From Chlorocebus sabaeus (lineage: Eukaryota; Chordata; Mammalia; Primates; Cercopithecidae): 64,000 nt of DNA. The stretch covers positions 32,976,421 to 33,040,420 of the forward strand of contig NC_132929.1 in NCBI RefSeq assembly GCF_047675955.1, given 5' to 3'. A model generated the notes under the pieces. It searched no databases, was not told the origin of the DNA, and was given only the letters and a program-made list of their open reading frames with translations. The position numbers and the translations under genes are program-made. Numbering within the stretch: position 1 is the first letter of the stretch; each line of letters starts with the position of its first letter. Below are positions 11,625-23,702 of the stretch, piece by piece.

Positions 11625-11740
11625 CATTCATTCATTCATTTATATGTGAAACACTGTTCTGGATGCCAGAAATGTGGCAAGGAGGAAGGTCTGGCCGAGG
11701 AGTGACACTTCCACTGAGCTCTGACAGATAAGAGCTTGTC
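11625..11740 (-). repeat. Probable L2 3' end fragment
   Basis: cattcattcattcatttata followed by cactgttctggatgccagaa resembles the reverse complement of the L2 3' end. Confidence 0.45.
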
Positions 11741-11871
11741 TTGCTGGCACACTGGTGCCGTGGGACATAGTGACACGCTGTGGTCCACAGTCCTCCAGTG
11801 ACCATGTCAGCATAACTCAATACAAACTGTGGGAGGCAGAAAAGTGAAAATGTGGTCTCTGCTCAAGAAAG

Positions 11872-12010
11872 AGTGCGGGTCTTAGAGACAAAGTCTGGGT
11901 CTAAATCTTGGTGCTGCCCCTGGCCCAGGTGTAAGGCCTCAGAGGAAATTACCTGCCAGAGTTTCACATCCCTAAAGTGGAGAAAACAGGTGCTGTGAGG
12001 ATCTTATCAG
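11872..12010 (+). repeat. MIR SINE relic
   Basis: Order of MIR-like words: gtctgggtctaaatcttggt, ctgcccctggcccaggtgta, cctgccagagtttcac, gctgtgaggatcttatcag. Diverged. Confidence 0.5.
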
Positions 12011-12745
12011 ACAAGAGGCTACAAAGAAAGCACCGGGGGCTGGCCTTGTGGAAGGATGATGTGTGTGTCTGACTCAGAATCAGTAGAAAAAGCTTAAAAT
12101 GTGGTTGCTGGGACAAAACTAATCTACTAGAGAAGCTGCGGCTGGAGGGCTGCTGAGCTGTGTGGTGCTGGTCTGTGCTAGAATGCCAGGGAAGAGGCAG
12201 AAGCTGCCTCCAGTAGGTGAGCAACAACAACAACAACAAACAGTGTGGCTGCACAGTGTAAGAACAGAAGCCTCTTTTGTTGGGTACTTGCAAAAATATT
12301 CCCTTCCTCTTGGTAGCCTGGTCTAATGGTATTAATGCCAACCGTGTGAACCTGAGCATAAGGTAGGCCCTGAGTTTGAGTAGCTTTTCAGTGTTGAGTT
12401 GACTACACAATTACCAGTGACAACACTGAGAAATCTAAGAAGACTCCATTTGACTGGGGTGGGGAGGTAATTGATTTCTTGGACATTTTGGTTTCAGTGT
12501 AGATTTAGTAGGTATCATATGTCAGGGATGGCAAGTGCATTTGGATGGCACCAACCAATTGGTAGTGACTGCAGGGTGCCGTGTTGAGGAGGATTCTGAA
12601 GCCAGATTTGCGCTTAGAGAGAAAACTATAATAACCCTTTATTGATATAATTTGGACTTAGGCTTCGTAGAGGAAACTGTAGCACAAACGGCGTGGATCT
12701 ATGATCTCTGAGAGGTTTTCTATGTATATGGCAGTATGAAGATGT
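12011..12745. other. Intron 1 sequence with a short CAA repeat
   Basis: Mostly unassigned. A (CAA)n run lies at about 12225-12240. The 148-codon minus-strand frame at 11964-12410 has no recognisable domain and overlaps MIR sequence. Confidence 0.4.
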
Positions 12746-12835
12746 TCATTTATTCACCCAACATTTATTTATTAAATCTCCACTATGGACATAACATTGT
12801 ACTTTAGATTCTCAGCCCTCTGGCTTCTTAATTAG
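12746..12835 (-). repeat. Probable L2 3' end fragment
   Basis: ttcatttattcacccaacat and ctccactatggacataacat recall the reversed L2 terminus. Confidence 0.4.
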
Positions 12836-12986
12836 TTAATAAATCACTTCAGGATATTGGTGGTTAATGCTGGTTGGTGAATTAGTGGGGTTTTTAGTCT
12901 TTTCCTCATAAGTGTTTACAAACATTTTATGAACAAAGCCAGCTTTCTTGTGTCCATAAATGCTACACTCAATTCTGTCTCAGATC

Positions 12987-13290
12987 CCTGTTAATATTAT
13001 TTTTTGAGACAGGGTCTCTCAGTCTGTCACCAAGGCTGGAGTACAGTGGCGTGATCATGGCTCCCCGCAGCCTTGACCTCTCTGGGCTCAGCTGATCTTC
13101 ATATCTCAGCCTCTCGAGTAGCTGGGACTACAGGCGTGTACCAGCACACTCAGCTAATTTTTATATTTTTCGTAGAGATGGGGTCTCCCTGTGTTGCCCA
13201 GGCTGGTCTCAAACTCCTGGGCTCAAGTGTTCCACCTGCTTCAGCCTCCCAAAGTGCTGGGGTGACCAGCATAAGCCACTGCCCGGCTGA
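12987..13290 (-). mobile_element. Alu SINE, minus strand
   Basis: Reversed Alu text from gagacagggtctctcagtct to gccactgcccggctg; both monomers present. Confidence 0.93.
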
Positions 13291-13339
13291 CCCCCGTCAT
13301 TTCATTTAGCATACAATATGTGATTTTCCTAATTACTTT

Positions 13340-13450
13340 ATGAAGTCATCACCGACAGTCTGACTTTAGAGACAGGAAAACAGAGAAATTAAAGAACTTG
13401 TCCAGAGCCAATACTGGACTTGAGCCACATGTCAGAAATATTTCCTGCCT
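13340..13450 (-). repeat. Possible MIR fragment
   Basis: tttagagacaggaaaacaga then agaacttgtccagagcc resembles the reversed MIR core, heavily diverged. Confidence 0.35.
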
Positions 13451-13909
13451 CGGCATCTTGGAGTCAGGTGCCATTGCTTGTCTTCAGAACCGTAAACTTT
13501 TGTAGCTTAGCTCTGCACTGGTGGGAGAAACTTTCAGAAATCATTTTAAGGCTCAAGAGGTGTAAAGGATGAATGACTTATCTAACACTTTTTTTGGGAC
13601 ATGAATTCTGTATTTTTTTCAGTAACCATGAAGAATATAAAATACGAACTGCTGGATTTATTAAAGTAATAAAAATTAAAAAATAATAAAAGTTGGTAAC
13701 ATATGAACACCATAAATTAAGTGGTGATATATGTGCTAATCAGTTAAGAGAAGTGGGCAAGAGAAGTGGGACCCATCCATAGGGAAACGAGAGGGGTAGA
13801 CTTTCAGGGGGAAGTGGGGGCTTCTTGGGGGACAGCCACTTGGTGCCCATGCTCCCAGGGCCAGGCCACGTGGATCAGATGAGTTGAGTCCCAGTGACTC
13901 CAGATTTTC

Positions 13910-14201
13910 TTTTTTTTGAGATAGAGTCTCACTCTGTTGCCCAGGCTGGAGTGTCATGGTATGATCTCGGCTCACTGCAAGCTTCACCCCCAGGGTTCAA
14001 GTGATTCTTCCTGCCTCAACCTCCCAAGTAGCTGGGACTATAGGTGCCCACCACCATGGCCGCTAGTTTTTTATATTTTTAGTAGAGATGGGATTTTGCT
14101 ATGTTGGCCAGGCTGGTCTCGAACTCCTGACCTCAGGTGATCCGCCTGCCTCGGCCTCCCAAAGTGCTGGGATTACAGGCGTGAGCCAGTGCACCTGGCC
14201 A
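13910..14201 (-). mobile_element. Alu SINE, minus strand, with 13-bp target duplication
   Basis: Reversed Alu with both monomers. Exact duplication actccagattttc at 13897-13909 and 14202-14214 marks the insertion edges. Confidence 0.96.
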
Positions 14202-14214
14202 ACTCCAGATTTTC

Positions 14215-14805
14215 AAACTCCTGTTTGATTCTCCTAGGTCTCCAACCCTAGTAAAAGGAGCCTTTTTACAGGCTTTTCTTTTTTGCCATCTTCCTTTTTG
14301 TACAAGGTGGGTTTAGGGGGTAGTTGTAGCACTCAATATTAAAAGTTTATTTTTCCCCCCAAATAGAAAAGTTGTAGTTGTCAGGTTCATTTAAAAAGAT
14401 TCAAACCATCCTGAACTGTGTAAAACAGACAGGAACTCTGCTTTCATTTCCAAACCTCAAGTTTATTTTTGAAATTGTTTTCCCAGGGAGTTCTGAAGGT
14501 TTGACTGTATACAAGGATACTTCCTTTGAAATCTGAAGAGTTTGGTCAGTTTCCTATATTTGCACTACAAAACACGTAGAGAGAAACCGTAAAAGCTCGG
14601 TTTAGGTAAGACTGCCTCTTTCTGTCATGTTAGGGAATACATTGAAACTCATATGTGTTTAGCCAGTCTTGGCTTTCTATACCCTGATCTTTCAATTTCA
14701 TCTAGTTGAGGTTCTAATATGAATATCCCCATACAAAATTCTGTCTTCCCACTAGTTCCACAGACAAATCCTTTAGGAGTAAATGTGTTATCCACTGTTT
14801 AGCAG
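14215..14805. other. Intron 1 sequence, no recognised element
   Basis: AT-rich; nothing I can assign. Confidence 0.4.
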
Positions 14806-15042
14806 CTTGTCCAAGCCCCGGCCCGTGGGCTGCTTGTGGCCCAGGATGGCTTTGAATGCACCCAAAGCAAATTCGTAAACATTCTTAAAACATCTTAAAA
14901 ATAATCTTAAAGATTTTTTTTTGTGATTTTATTTTATTTTTAGACCTCATCAGCTGTCATTAGTGTTAGTGCATTTTATGTGTGGCCCAAACAATTGTTC
15001 TTCCACCGTGGCCCAGGGAAGCCAAAAGATTGGACAACCCAG
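14806..15042. mobile_element. hAT-type nonautonomous DNA transposon
   Basis: Ends are inverted: cttgtccaagcc at the left and gattggacaaccc at the right. Interior words tggctttgaatgc, aaattcgtaaac, catcagctgtc and gtggcccagggaagccaaaa match a common primate MER-class hAT element. The flanks carry gtttag on both sides (14797 and 15043), consistent with an 8-bp target duplication. Confidence 0.75.
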
Positions 15043-17240
15043 GTTTAGAGGTTTTAACTTGTGTTTATCATCAGACTGGCAGTATCTTCTCTCTAAATGA
15101 GGCAGTCACAGGATCCCACTCAGGGGAAATTACTTTTTGGTTGGTGGATCAATTCTTATTTCCTAGAATTAAGCTCAAGACTGCACTGAGACTCATCAGC
15201 TCCCTACCCACTGTGTTAGATGCTCTTTTATGTGATTTGTGTGGTAAAATAGAATTACTTGTTCGAAGCAAACATACCTAGTGTCTCTGCCCCATGCTAG
15301 ATACTATGCCGATTGCTTGGGCCAGCCTGGCTTGGCTGATGGAGACTCTTGTCTTTGGAGGCAAGGGCCAGCCACAGCATAAAGGTGAAGATTTCAGATT
15401 GCCTGGCTGCATTTCCTCAGTAGCCACAGGGCCCCTGGAATGGCTGGTGAATATGCATGCAGGTCCTGGAGGTGCCACTGAGAATTAGAGTGGTGGGGTG
15501 GGGATGTGTGGACCAGCATTACGTGACTAATCTCCATGCTCAGCTGATAACATGTGATGGCCCAGAGAGAGGAAATGTTTCTATCTGGCATATGTTCATA
15601 GTTCTTCCAGGAGCTAAGCCCTTTGTTCTTACAAACACACTCATTGATCTCGCTAACTAAAGCAATTATCATCATTTAGCAGTCTTTTCATAAAGTATTA
15701 TTTCCACTCCAAAACACCACTTTTATTTGCCAAGTGCCACAATGTTGCATCCTGGCAATTGATCAGCATTTACTGCCAAATTATGTAAGCCTTTGGTTAG
15801 GCTTAGTCCCCGACGGCGCAAGTGTGTCTGTGGTGTGCATTAGGATTGTAAACGTGGCCCAGTGCCTGCAAGTGGAGAACAGCTGTCCCTAAATTCATTA
15901 ATTAATTCAGTGTTTACACTTTGATTGGGAAGGAAATCCACATTTGCTTAAGACACCAGTGCCCAGCTGAGAAATGTTGTTCCATGAAAATATTGGATTG
16001 AGCTTTGTTGTCAAGGAAATGTAAATTGTGGATGTTTCATGAAATTTAAATACGTGGATTAATTTACCATTAGGGAGCTAAGATTGTAATAAGCCAAGGT
16101 GGCTTTATTCAAAGTTTGAAATGTAATTAGTGTTGACTATAGTAGGAGTAGCTAAAGGACCATAAATCCTACACAAGAATTTTGCTAATAAAAGAGGAAA
16201 TATTTCATTGAAAAGTCAGTGTGAGCTTAAGAACTGACTTTTTCTTATGACACTTAACTGGTAAGTAACATAACCCCATTTAGTAAATACCACACACACA
16301 CAATTTCTTCTGTTTAAAAAGATTATTAGAAACTAACAAATATGAAGACTTCTAGAGATGCAGAATAAAATATGCCAGTGCTGCTCAGAAAAAAGGGGTT
16401 AAGACATACCTGGTTATTTTGGTGTCAGCCCTCATGCATCACTTCATTAGTCTGAGGCAGGCTTGCTGTACTTGTCCTTAGTATTGAGTTGTTTTATGAT
16501 ATTAGTAGCCTTGTCAAACCAGATAAGTTTAGAAGTTCTTATCCTTTTCAAAATTCCACTCAAATGATAGTAAGGGGAGAAAAAAATGTTTAAACCTGCA
16601 AGAGGCAAAAAATGGCAGTGGAGGCTTTGGTGGCAACTCCTGCAACGATTCAGGGGTGGTCCCCGGGCTGGCCGAGGGATAGACCCCTCCACCTGAAGTG
16701 CCCACTGAAATGCTGAAATGAGGTGCTTTGTCTGCAGAACCGCGGAGAGGCTTAGAAGTGGGAAGGCATTGTTACCATAGTAGGCCAGAGAGACAGGCCA
16801 AATATAGGGAGTTATTAAAACCAGCATAATTAGACCCTGCACCCTGTCCCTTCCCTGCTTCCCTTCCCGACCCCAGTAGCAGCCTGGAGGTCTGTTCTCT
16901 GGAGAAATGGAACTGGAATGGTGTTGGGGTGTTGGTGGAGGTGACTAAAAGAGAGACTGATGACAGCTGGGAGCTTGGTCACTCTTCTGCTCTGTCCATA
17001 ATGACAGCAACCAGGCGTGTGCAGCCCCAGCAATGAAGTGGAAGACTCTTTCCTTGAGAAATTGAACAAGTCCAGAAAAAAATGCCCCCAGATAACTGAA
17101 ATGTGTGGGTTCTTCAGTGGAATACTTTTTTCTTTCACATTAAAATTGACACTCATCAATTAATAAGTCCTCTCCACATGTGCAGAGCCACCAATCTGCT
17201 TTGGTCCTTCGTTCTTAAATAGGATCAGGCAGTCATGGTG
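15043..17240. other. Intron 1 sequence, no recognised element
   Basis: About 2.2 kb in which I recognise no transposon, apart from a short CA run near 16294. Several open frames of 60-130 codons on both strands lack coding signs. A stretch this long without a recent insertion could hold regulatory DNA, but no motif proves it. Confidence 0.4.
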
Positions 17241-18800
17241 TATCAGGTGTATCACCAAAGCCTTCAATATGAAAGGTAGGGGTCAAAACAGGAAAAAGAG
17301 CAACCTTGCAGAAGATGGTACTGTTGCAGAAAGCAGAGAAAACATGTTTTTTGAAAAAAGTTATCCTTGCAGAGAGAAGCTATTTCATATCCAAAATAAT
17401 AACAACATTTATGAAAGAGGAACAATTAGAGAACAAGAAAGAGCTATTGAGTATTACAAATTAAATACCGGAATTTAAAACCTGTTGAAGATGTATCTCT
17501 CAAAAGTAGAACAAAAAAGATGGAGTTAAAAAGCAAGAGAGAAAAGAAATATGAAAACTTAAAATCTGATTAAAAAAATTCAACATTGCTATTATAGTAG
17601 ATGCAGAAACCAAGAACAAAATAAAATAGTAATCTGAACATTATCACAGAAAGATTGCAAAAATATTTTAGAGAACTAAAGACATGAATTTCCAAATTGG
17701 AAGCATATATATATTATGTGCTTATGTTTTATGAAAGTGTCCATTTTGCCCAATTTTATAAAACCCCCACCTGGGTATGCCATTATGAAATTTCAGAACA
17801 CCAGTGATAAAGAAAAGCTCCTAAAAGCTTTAAGAGGAACAGAAACAGGTCACACACAAAGGAAAGGGTACAATGATAGCTTCAGAATTCTTCAAAACAT
17901 CCTTGGAACCTAAAAGATAATGAAGTTTGCAAAGCTTTAAAAAATAGCATGGAAATTATTTCTAACCTGGCTTCTATGTCGAGCTAGACCACCAATGAAA
18001 AGTAAGCATAGAATAGACATTTTTCAAAATACAAGGAGTCAAATATTTTTCTCCATTGAACTTTTTCTTAGAAAACTACTGGAAGTGTATTGTATCAGAC
18101 CAATTGGGGAAATTAACAAAGAGGAAGACATGAAACCCGGAAAATAATATAGCACAAAAAGAAGAGAGCACTGAGACCCTAATATAGGGCAGGAGGAGGG
18201 AAGACTGTAAAAAAAAAGTCACCAAATGACCAAATTACCTGATATTTTGATCATCTGGAAATTAATACTGATAAGCATCTAACAGATGTAATGTAGTGAG
18301 GGAAAGATTTAAGGATAGGTATATGGAAAAGACAAGTAAAACAGTATTCAATCATTAACTCTAGAAAAGTAAAAATTTTATAAGAAAAGTTTGGTAAGAC
18401 CATAGTATATAACTTTTTAGTGAATATTTGTATTGTCATAGTAATGTAAATAGTTGACTCTTGATTTTTTTATTGGTAGGTTAGCCAAGTGAGAGACTTG
18501 TATGTATGGTGTAGCATCCATCCTACGTAGAATCAATAAGTTAAGGAATCACAGGCAGGAATATTATTTAGCAAAAGGGAGGTAAGTATTAGAAGAAATA
18601 GCTAAAATTTGCAGTTTTTTTTGTTTCTTTTTTTTCCTGGGTGATGTGTTCAGGATCAGGGAAGGGAAGCTGAAGAATGTAGGTTTTTCACTTATATTGT
18701 TTTACTTTGATTAAAAAATAAATTATTTAAAAATACTAGTATAACTGAAAATGAAAGTTGACAATGAAATATTTGAAATCGGTGAGATAAGATAAATATT
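17241..18800 (+). repeat. L1/HAL1-type LINE relic
   Basis: A-rich LINE text in sense orientation. The clearest part, 17780-18130, has gaaatttcagaacacca, caggtcacacacaaagga, tcagaattcttcaaaacatc, agacatttttcaaaatacaa and aagaggaagacatgaaaccc in the order seen in half-L1 or old L1 elements. Frames are broken throughout. Confidence 0.55.
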
Positions 18801-19084
18801 ACAGATGAATGTACCTCTCTGAGTTGTTCCTATCTTTAAAATGGTAAATGATGGTATCTAAAATGTTTTAGATTTAAAAGAATTATCACCAAGCAAAACT
18901 GACAACACTATGCTAGTTGTAGGAAACTGAATATATTCAGGAAGCCCCAAGACAGAACAGAGAGACAAAACAAGTAAAGATGTGCTAGAGACAAACAACG
19001 TAATTATTAAGGTTGTACAGATGGATAGATTTTGAATGTTATCCCTTAAAATGGAGACTACACCTAGCACCCATGAAGCATTGA

Positions 19085-19345
19085 CAAACGTTATGCATAT
19101 ATTTGCTCACAAAGGGAAGCTCAATATATTTAAAAAGGAAGAAATGGTAGAGACTTCATTTTCTGACCACAATACAGGTAGAAATTAGCAACATTTACAA
19201 ATAAAGACCCTCCAAACAAAAACAGCACAGAAACAAAATACTACATATGCAAAAACTTTCTCAAAATCAAATCTTGGGTCAAAGCAGAAATCAAAATCCC
19301 AAACAGAAACTACCTAGAAAATAGCAATAGAAACATTACTGAGGT
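19085..19345 (+). repeat. L1 ORF2 relic, left part
   Basis: Sense-strand L1 text upstream of the reverse transcriptase region: attttctgaccacaataca, caaaatcaaatcttgggtca, gcagaaatcaaaatccc. It stops near 19345 and resumes near 19805 on the other side of an inserted element. Confidence 0.55.
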
Positions 19346-19804
19346 AGAAACTGTTTGCTGCCTTTATAAAGTCCATTCTCCTCTCTCTTTTTACTAACAG
19401 AACATTGATTTTGTTGCATGTTGATGACCAGCTAAAGCACCCTATTTTCCAATCTCCCTTGCAGCTGGGGGTGGCCATATGATTAAGTTCTCACTAATAA
19501 GATATAAAGGATTATTGGTAGGTGGGGATTCCAGGAAAGCTATTTAAAAAGAAAGTTGAGTCACTTGGCCTAAGCCTTTGGCCTATGTGATGCTGGATCA
19601 ACTATCTTGTAATCATAAGGGGTCTAATATATGTTGAAGAAGATGAGTGGAAAGATAGAAGGGGTGCTCCTTATCCCTGGTCTCTTTCAGCCCTGGACTT
19701 CCTATCTGTGGGGAAAAATTCCTGTCTTAAGTTGCTATGTGGGAGTCTGTTAGTAGGAGCTGACATAATTTTTAAGTGACTTAGTTACAAATCACCATTT
19801 ATGT
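19346..19804 (+). mobile_element. LTR-like element inserted in the L1 relic
   Basis: Differs in composition from the flanking L1. Words such as tcccttgcagctgggggtgg, ggccatatgattaagttctc, aaagatagaaggggtgctcc and cagccctggacttcctat fit an old MaLR/ERVL LTR. Family not certain. Confidence 0.4.
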
Positions 19805-20165
19805 GATTGAAGAATGAAAATAAACAAGTAAAGCAAGTCAAGGACTTAGAAATGGAACAACAAAATAAAACAAAGGAAAGTGGAAGGAAATAATAAAAAT
19901 CAAACTAGAACTCAGTAAAGTTGAAAATTAAAGAAAAGCTTGATAAATCCAGGAGCTAGTTCTTTAGGGAAACAATTTTAAAAATACATACACATACATA
20001 TTCTACCAGTGTAATCAAGAAATAGAAGAAGAAAATACAACATTAGATAATAAAGAAATGAAATGATTTATCCTACCCAAATTCTGCAAATAAATTTGAA
20101 AATTGGATGGAATAGATGATTTTCTTGGAAAATGTGCTAGTAGATTGACTCTAGAATAGAAAGAA
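19805..20165 (+). repeat. L1 ORF2 relic, right part
   Basis: Continues the L1 frame region: ggaaggaaataataaaaatc, ggagctagttctttaggg, ttctgcaaataaatttgaaa, atagatgattttcttgga. Decayed, many stops. Confidence 0.55.
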
Positions 20166-21197
20166 AACTCAAAAAGTCTCTCAAAAGTGGAGGGAAAAAA
20201 AAAGAGACAGCTGCTATTTGTGACCAGTTGCTACTGCTCTTCCTGGAGTCCCTTTGCCGTTGTGGTTTTGCAGTGTTACAAGTGAATTTCTGGTGGGGAA
20301 CCTCGGAGTGTGAGGCAGGGTGGCCATCCTGCTTGGTGAGCTGTCTGTAGTCATCTGACAAGGTTGGCCACACACCAGAAAGGCGATGGCAACTATTCTT
20401 GGCATCAGGACCCATCACAAAATACAGAGCCCTGAGTGTTCTTCATTTTTTAAATAACATTTTCCAGATCAATGTGCTATTGAACTTTTTTGGTAAGAAG
20501 AAAAGATTGAAAATGATTTATAATCATTTAATTTCACTGTCAGTCTCACAAACAACTGATTCCTCATGGTAAAAATGTTGGAAACATTATATTCAAATAG
20601 TAGTGTTAAAGATTTTGAAGCAAGATTGTGCATAAAAAAGGCCGAAAGTAGTTTGAGAGGAAAATGAACCACAGAGTAACAAGGAAAAATGGTGAGCATC
20701 AGAATTCCTTAGCTCTTAATTATTTTCATGGAAAAGTACCTAACTCTCAAATGCTGGTAACTGGAACGTCCTATTGGTTAAAAATAAACAGCATAGAGCT
20801 TCAGGAAACCAACTAAACTTAAAAAAAAGAAAAACAGAAAAAAAAAAAAAAAAAAAGAAAAAGGCAACCAGAACAGCCCAAAACAGAATAACAAAGTCAG
20901 AATAACGAAGTTATGCCAAAGGTGTCAGGTCATTACACCGGTTGTCTGCCCTCAGGCCAGAGTTCAAGCCCAGTGTTGACAAACTCAGTGGCCACGTGGG
21001 CTGAAGGGCATCCAGAAAGTCCTGCTTGGTCACCAGAGGGCTGCCCCTCAGCACTTGGTTCTGAGGTGTCTTTGCTGTTTAAAATGTCTTGTTTTCTTTG
21101 AACTTTGAAGTTTCCCCTTCCTAATTATTTCAATCTTCGTTTAAACAGATGTAATTCTAAGCTAATGTCCTCTTTTTACCCCATCTCTCCCTGGTAG
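20166..21197. other. Intron 1, 3' end, with A-rich tract
   Basis: No gene. An A-rich tract lies at 20821-20863. The last 80 bases before the exon are pyrimidine-rich (ctctttttaccccatctctc) and end ctggtag at 21197, the likely acceptor. A second AG at 21206 is possible; it would shorten only untranslated sequence. Confidence 0.6.
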
Positions 21198-22814
21198 CTG
21201 GAACAGTGAACCATGGAGCTGTATTTCGGTGAATATCAACATGTGCAGCAGGAATATGGGGTCCATCTGAGACTCGCAAGTGATGATACCCAAAAATCAA
21301 GGACTTCCCAGAACTCCAAGGCAGGCTCTTACGGTGTCAGTATTCGGGTCCAGGGAATTGATGGTCACCCCTACATTGTCCTGAATAACACAGAACGGTG
21401 CCTAGCAGGCACATCGTTTTCTGAAAATGGGCCACCCTTTCCACCTCCAGTGATAAATAACCTGCCTCTACATTCCAGCAATGGTTCTGTGCTAAAGGAG
21501 AACAGTGAAGAACTGCAGCTTCCAGAAAACCCATACGCCCAGCCTAGCCCAGTAAGAAACCTGAAACAGTCCCCTCTCCATGAAGGCAAGAATGGAGTTC
21601 TAGATCGCAAAGATGGGTCCATGAAGCCATCTCACGTGCTGAACTTTCAGAGGCATCCAGAGCTTTTGCAGCCCTATGACCCTGAAAAGAATGAGTTGAA
21701 CTTACAAAATCACCAGCCTCCTGAGAGTAATTGGCTAAAAACGTTGACAGAAGAAGGCATCAATAATAAGAAGCCTTGGACTTGCTTTCCCAAACCTAGC
21801 AATTCCCAGCCTACCAGTCCCTCCTTGGATGACCTGGCCAAATCTGGTGTGACAGCTATTCGTTTATGCAGCTCTGTGGTCATAGAGGACCCCAAAAAGC
21901 AGACCTCAGTGTGTGTCAACGTTCAGAGCTGCACCAAGGAGAGGGTGGGAGAGGAGGCCCTTTCCACTAGCGGGAGACCCCTGACTGCCCACAGCCCACA
22001 TGCCCACCCCGAAACCAAGAAAACCAGGCCAGATGTTCTTCCCTTCCGGCGACAGGATTCAGCGGGACCCGTCCTGGATGGAGCTCGGTCCCGGAGGTCC
22101 TCCTCGTCATCGACAACTCCCACGTCTGCCAACTCTTTGTACAGATTTTTACTGGATGATCAGGATTGTGCCATCCATGCCGACAACGTCAATCGTCATG
22201 AAAACAGAAGGTATATCCCCTTCCTGCCAGGAACTGGACGGGATATTGATACGGGATCAATTCCTGGTGTGGATCAGTTAATTGAAAAATTTGATCAAAA
22301 ACCTGGGCTTCAGAGAAGGGGAAGGTCTGGAAAGCGAAACAGAATTAATCCAGACGACAGGAAAAGATCCAGAAGCGTGGATAGCGCCTTTCCTTTTGGC
22401 CTCCAAGGGAACTCCGAGTACCTGACTGAATTCAGTAGGAACTTGGGCAAGTCAAACGAACACCTCCTCCGGCCTTCCCAGGTGTGCCCGCAGCGGCCAC
22501 TGTCTCAGGAGCGCCGTGGGAAACAGAGCGTGGGCCGTACCTTTGCAAAGCTGCAGGGAGCAGCGCACGGGGCTCCATGTGCCCACTCCAGGCCTCCCAA
22601 GCAGAATATAGATGGGAAAGTTCTGGAAACCAAAGGTACTCAGGAAGGTACAGTGATCCGTGCGCCCTCCCTTGGTGCACAGAGTAAAAAGGAGGAGGAG
22701 GTGAAAACAGCCACTGCTACGCTGATGTTACAGAACCGGGCAGCAGCAACTTCGCCTGATTCTGGTGCCAAGAAAATTTCTGTGAAGACATTTCCTTCGG
22801 CCTCGAATACTCAG
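21198..22814 (+). CDS. CGNL1: CGNL1 exon 2: N-terminal head, residues 1-534
   Basis: Coding starts at ATG 21213 (context gaaccATGg). A TGA six bases upstream is in frame, so translation cannot begin earlier. The exon ends with codons NTQ at 22814, followed by gtaaca. It encodes the disordered globular head, which anchors the protein to junctions. The motif YGVSIRVQGIDGHPYIVLN at residues 40-58 matches the ZO-1 interaction motif shared with cingulin. Further features: a serine run around 294-304 after RSR, a conserved block IDTGSIPGVDQLIEKFD around 347-363, and a strongly basic segment around 367-392 (RRGRSGKRNR, DDRKRSRS) typical of phospho-regulated or microtubule- and membrane-binding stretches. 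At 1602 coding bases it is by far the largest exon. If the intron is retained, the frame runs 16 codons to a stop at 22863. Confidence 0.97.
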
Positions 22815-22833
22815 GTAACACTAGTGCAATTCC

Positions 22834-22863
22834 TGTTTTTGTTTTGTTTTGTTTTGTTTTTTT
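22834..22863. repeat. (TTTTG)n microsatellite
   Basis: About five units of gtttt just inside intron 2, 20 bases from the donor. Confidence 0.85.
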
Positions 22864-23357
22864 AATTTCCTCTTCCTTCTAAATAATCTAATGATGTACT
22901 CATGGTGCATGAGGCCATAGGAATTACACATCCTCAATCTTGTATCGGGAATCACAGAGCTGATCTGTTTCGTTATCCAATTGTGTCCTACTCACGATGT
23001 CCTACTGCCAATTGTATAGTTTTCTGGGTTCTTTGAAGTTCAGCTGGATTCCCATTGAGATCTCTCTGTAAAGTAACTTGGCAGACGCTATAGAGAGGCT
23101 CAGTTGTTCTGTTTGTGTATGCATGAAATCTGAAAGTATGCGGAATTTGTCTCTACACAGAGCCTGAATGGCTAGGTTTGTGTAGATATATTAATTTTCC
23201 TCATAAAATTGAGTGACTTGGTTAATTTCTAGCCTGAAAAATTAGGTTAATCTTCATTTAGGTTAATTATCAAGTGATAGAATCTAAGTGGTACATTTAG
23301 TGTTTTGATAGTAACAATAAAAAATAATGATATTGATAGAATGGTGAAAAAAAATGT

Positions 23358-23525
23358 AGCTAAGTGCTAAGCACTATTTGTTATATATTACAGGACTGCA
23401 CCAACCCTATGCAGGTAGTACCTATTAACCTCAATTTACAGGTGAGAACATTGAGGCGAGGAGAAGTTAAGTAACTTCCCCAAGATTATGAAGCTGGTAA
23501 ATGTTGTAACTGGTTCTAAGGAGGA
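23358..23525 (-). repeat. MIR SINE relic, minus strand
   Basis: Reversed MIR order: ctaagcactatttg, ggtagtacctattaacctca, atttacaggtgagaacattg, gaagttaagtaacttcccca, tatgaagctggtaaatg. Confidence 0.75.
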
Positions 23526-23607
23526 TGCTCACTGGAGGAATTGTTTTGTGTTTGGAAGCCTCTGAGAACTTCATCCTCAAGGTCTAACAACAGGCTTTAT
23601 GTTCCAG

Positions 23608-23702
23608 GCCACACCGGATCTCTTAAAGGGCCAGCAAGAGCTCACTCAGCAAACCAATGAGGAGACAGCTAAGCAGATTCTCTACAATTACCTCAAAGAA
23701 GG
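23608..23702 (+). CDS. CGNL1: CGNL1 exon 3: end of head, residues 535-566 (last codon split)
   Basis: Acceptor tatgttccag, donor gttagt after GG. 95 nt encode 31 full codons (starts ATPDLLKGQQ, ends YNYLKE) plus two bases of a glycine codon completed by exon 4. The sequence is glutamine- and acid-rich and forms the junction between the disordered head and the region before the rod. The donor reads GG|gttagt, weaker than consensus at +3. A GT two codons later (gtgatt at 23707) would break the phase, so 23702 is the end. Confidence 0.95.

Larger units (their letters stand above)
22815..23607 (+). other. Intron 2, with (TTTTG)n and a MIR relic
   Basis: 793-bp GT-AG intron. A TTTTG repeat lies at about 22834-22863, close to the donor. 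The reversed MIR text is at 23358-23525; otherwise nothing is assigned. Confidence 0.85.

Noticed and set aside
12310..12380. Possible tRNA-like sequence (ggtctaatggtattaatg)
   Set aside because: A and B box spacing and a cloverleaf do not work out; no acceptor stem.
22834..22863. Short regular repeat that could be mistaken for an array
   Set aside because: A simple TTTTG microsatellite; there are no spacers, and CRISPR arrays do not occur in such genomes.
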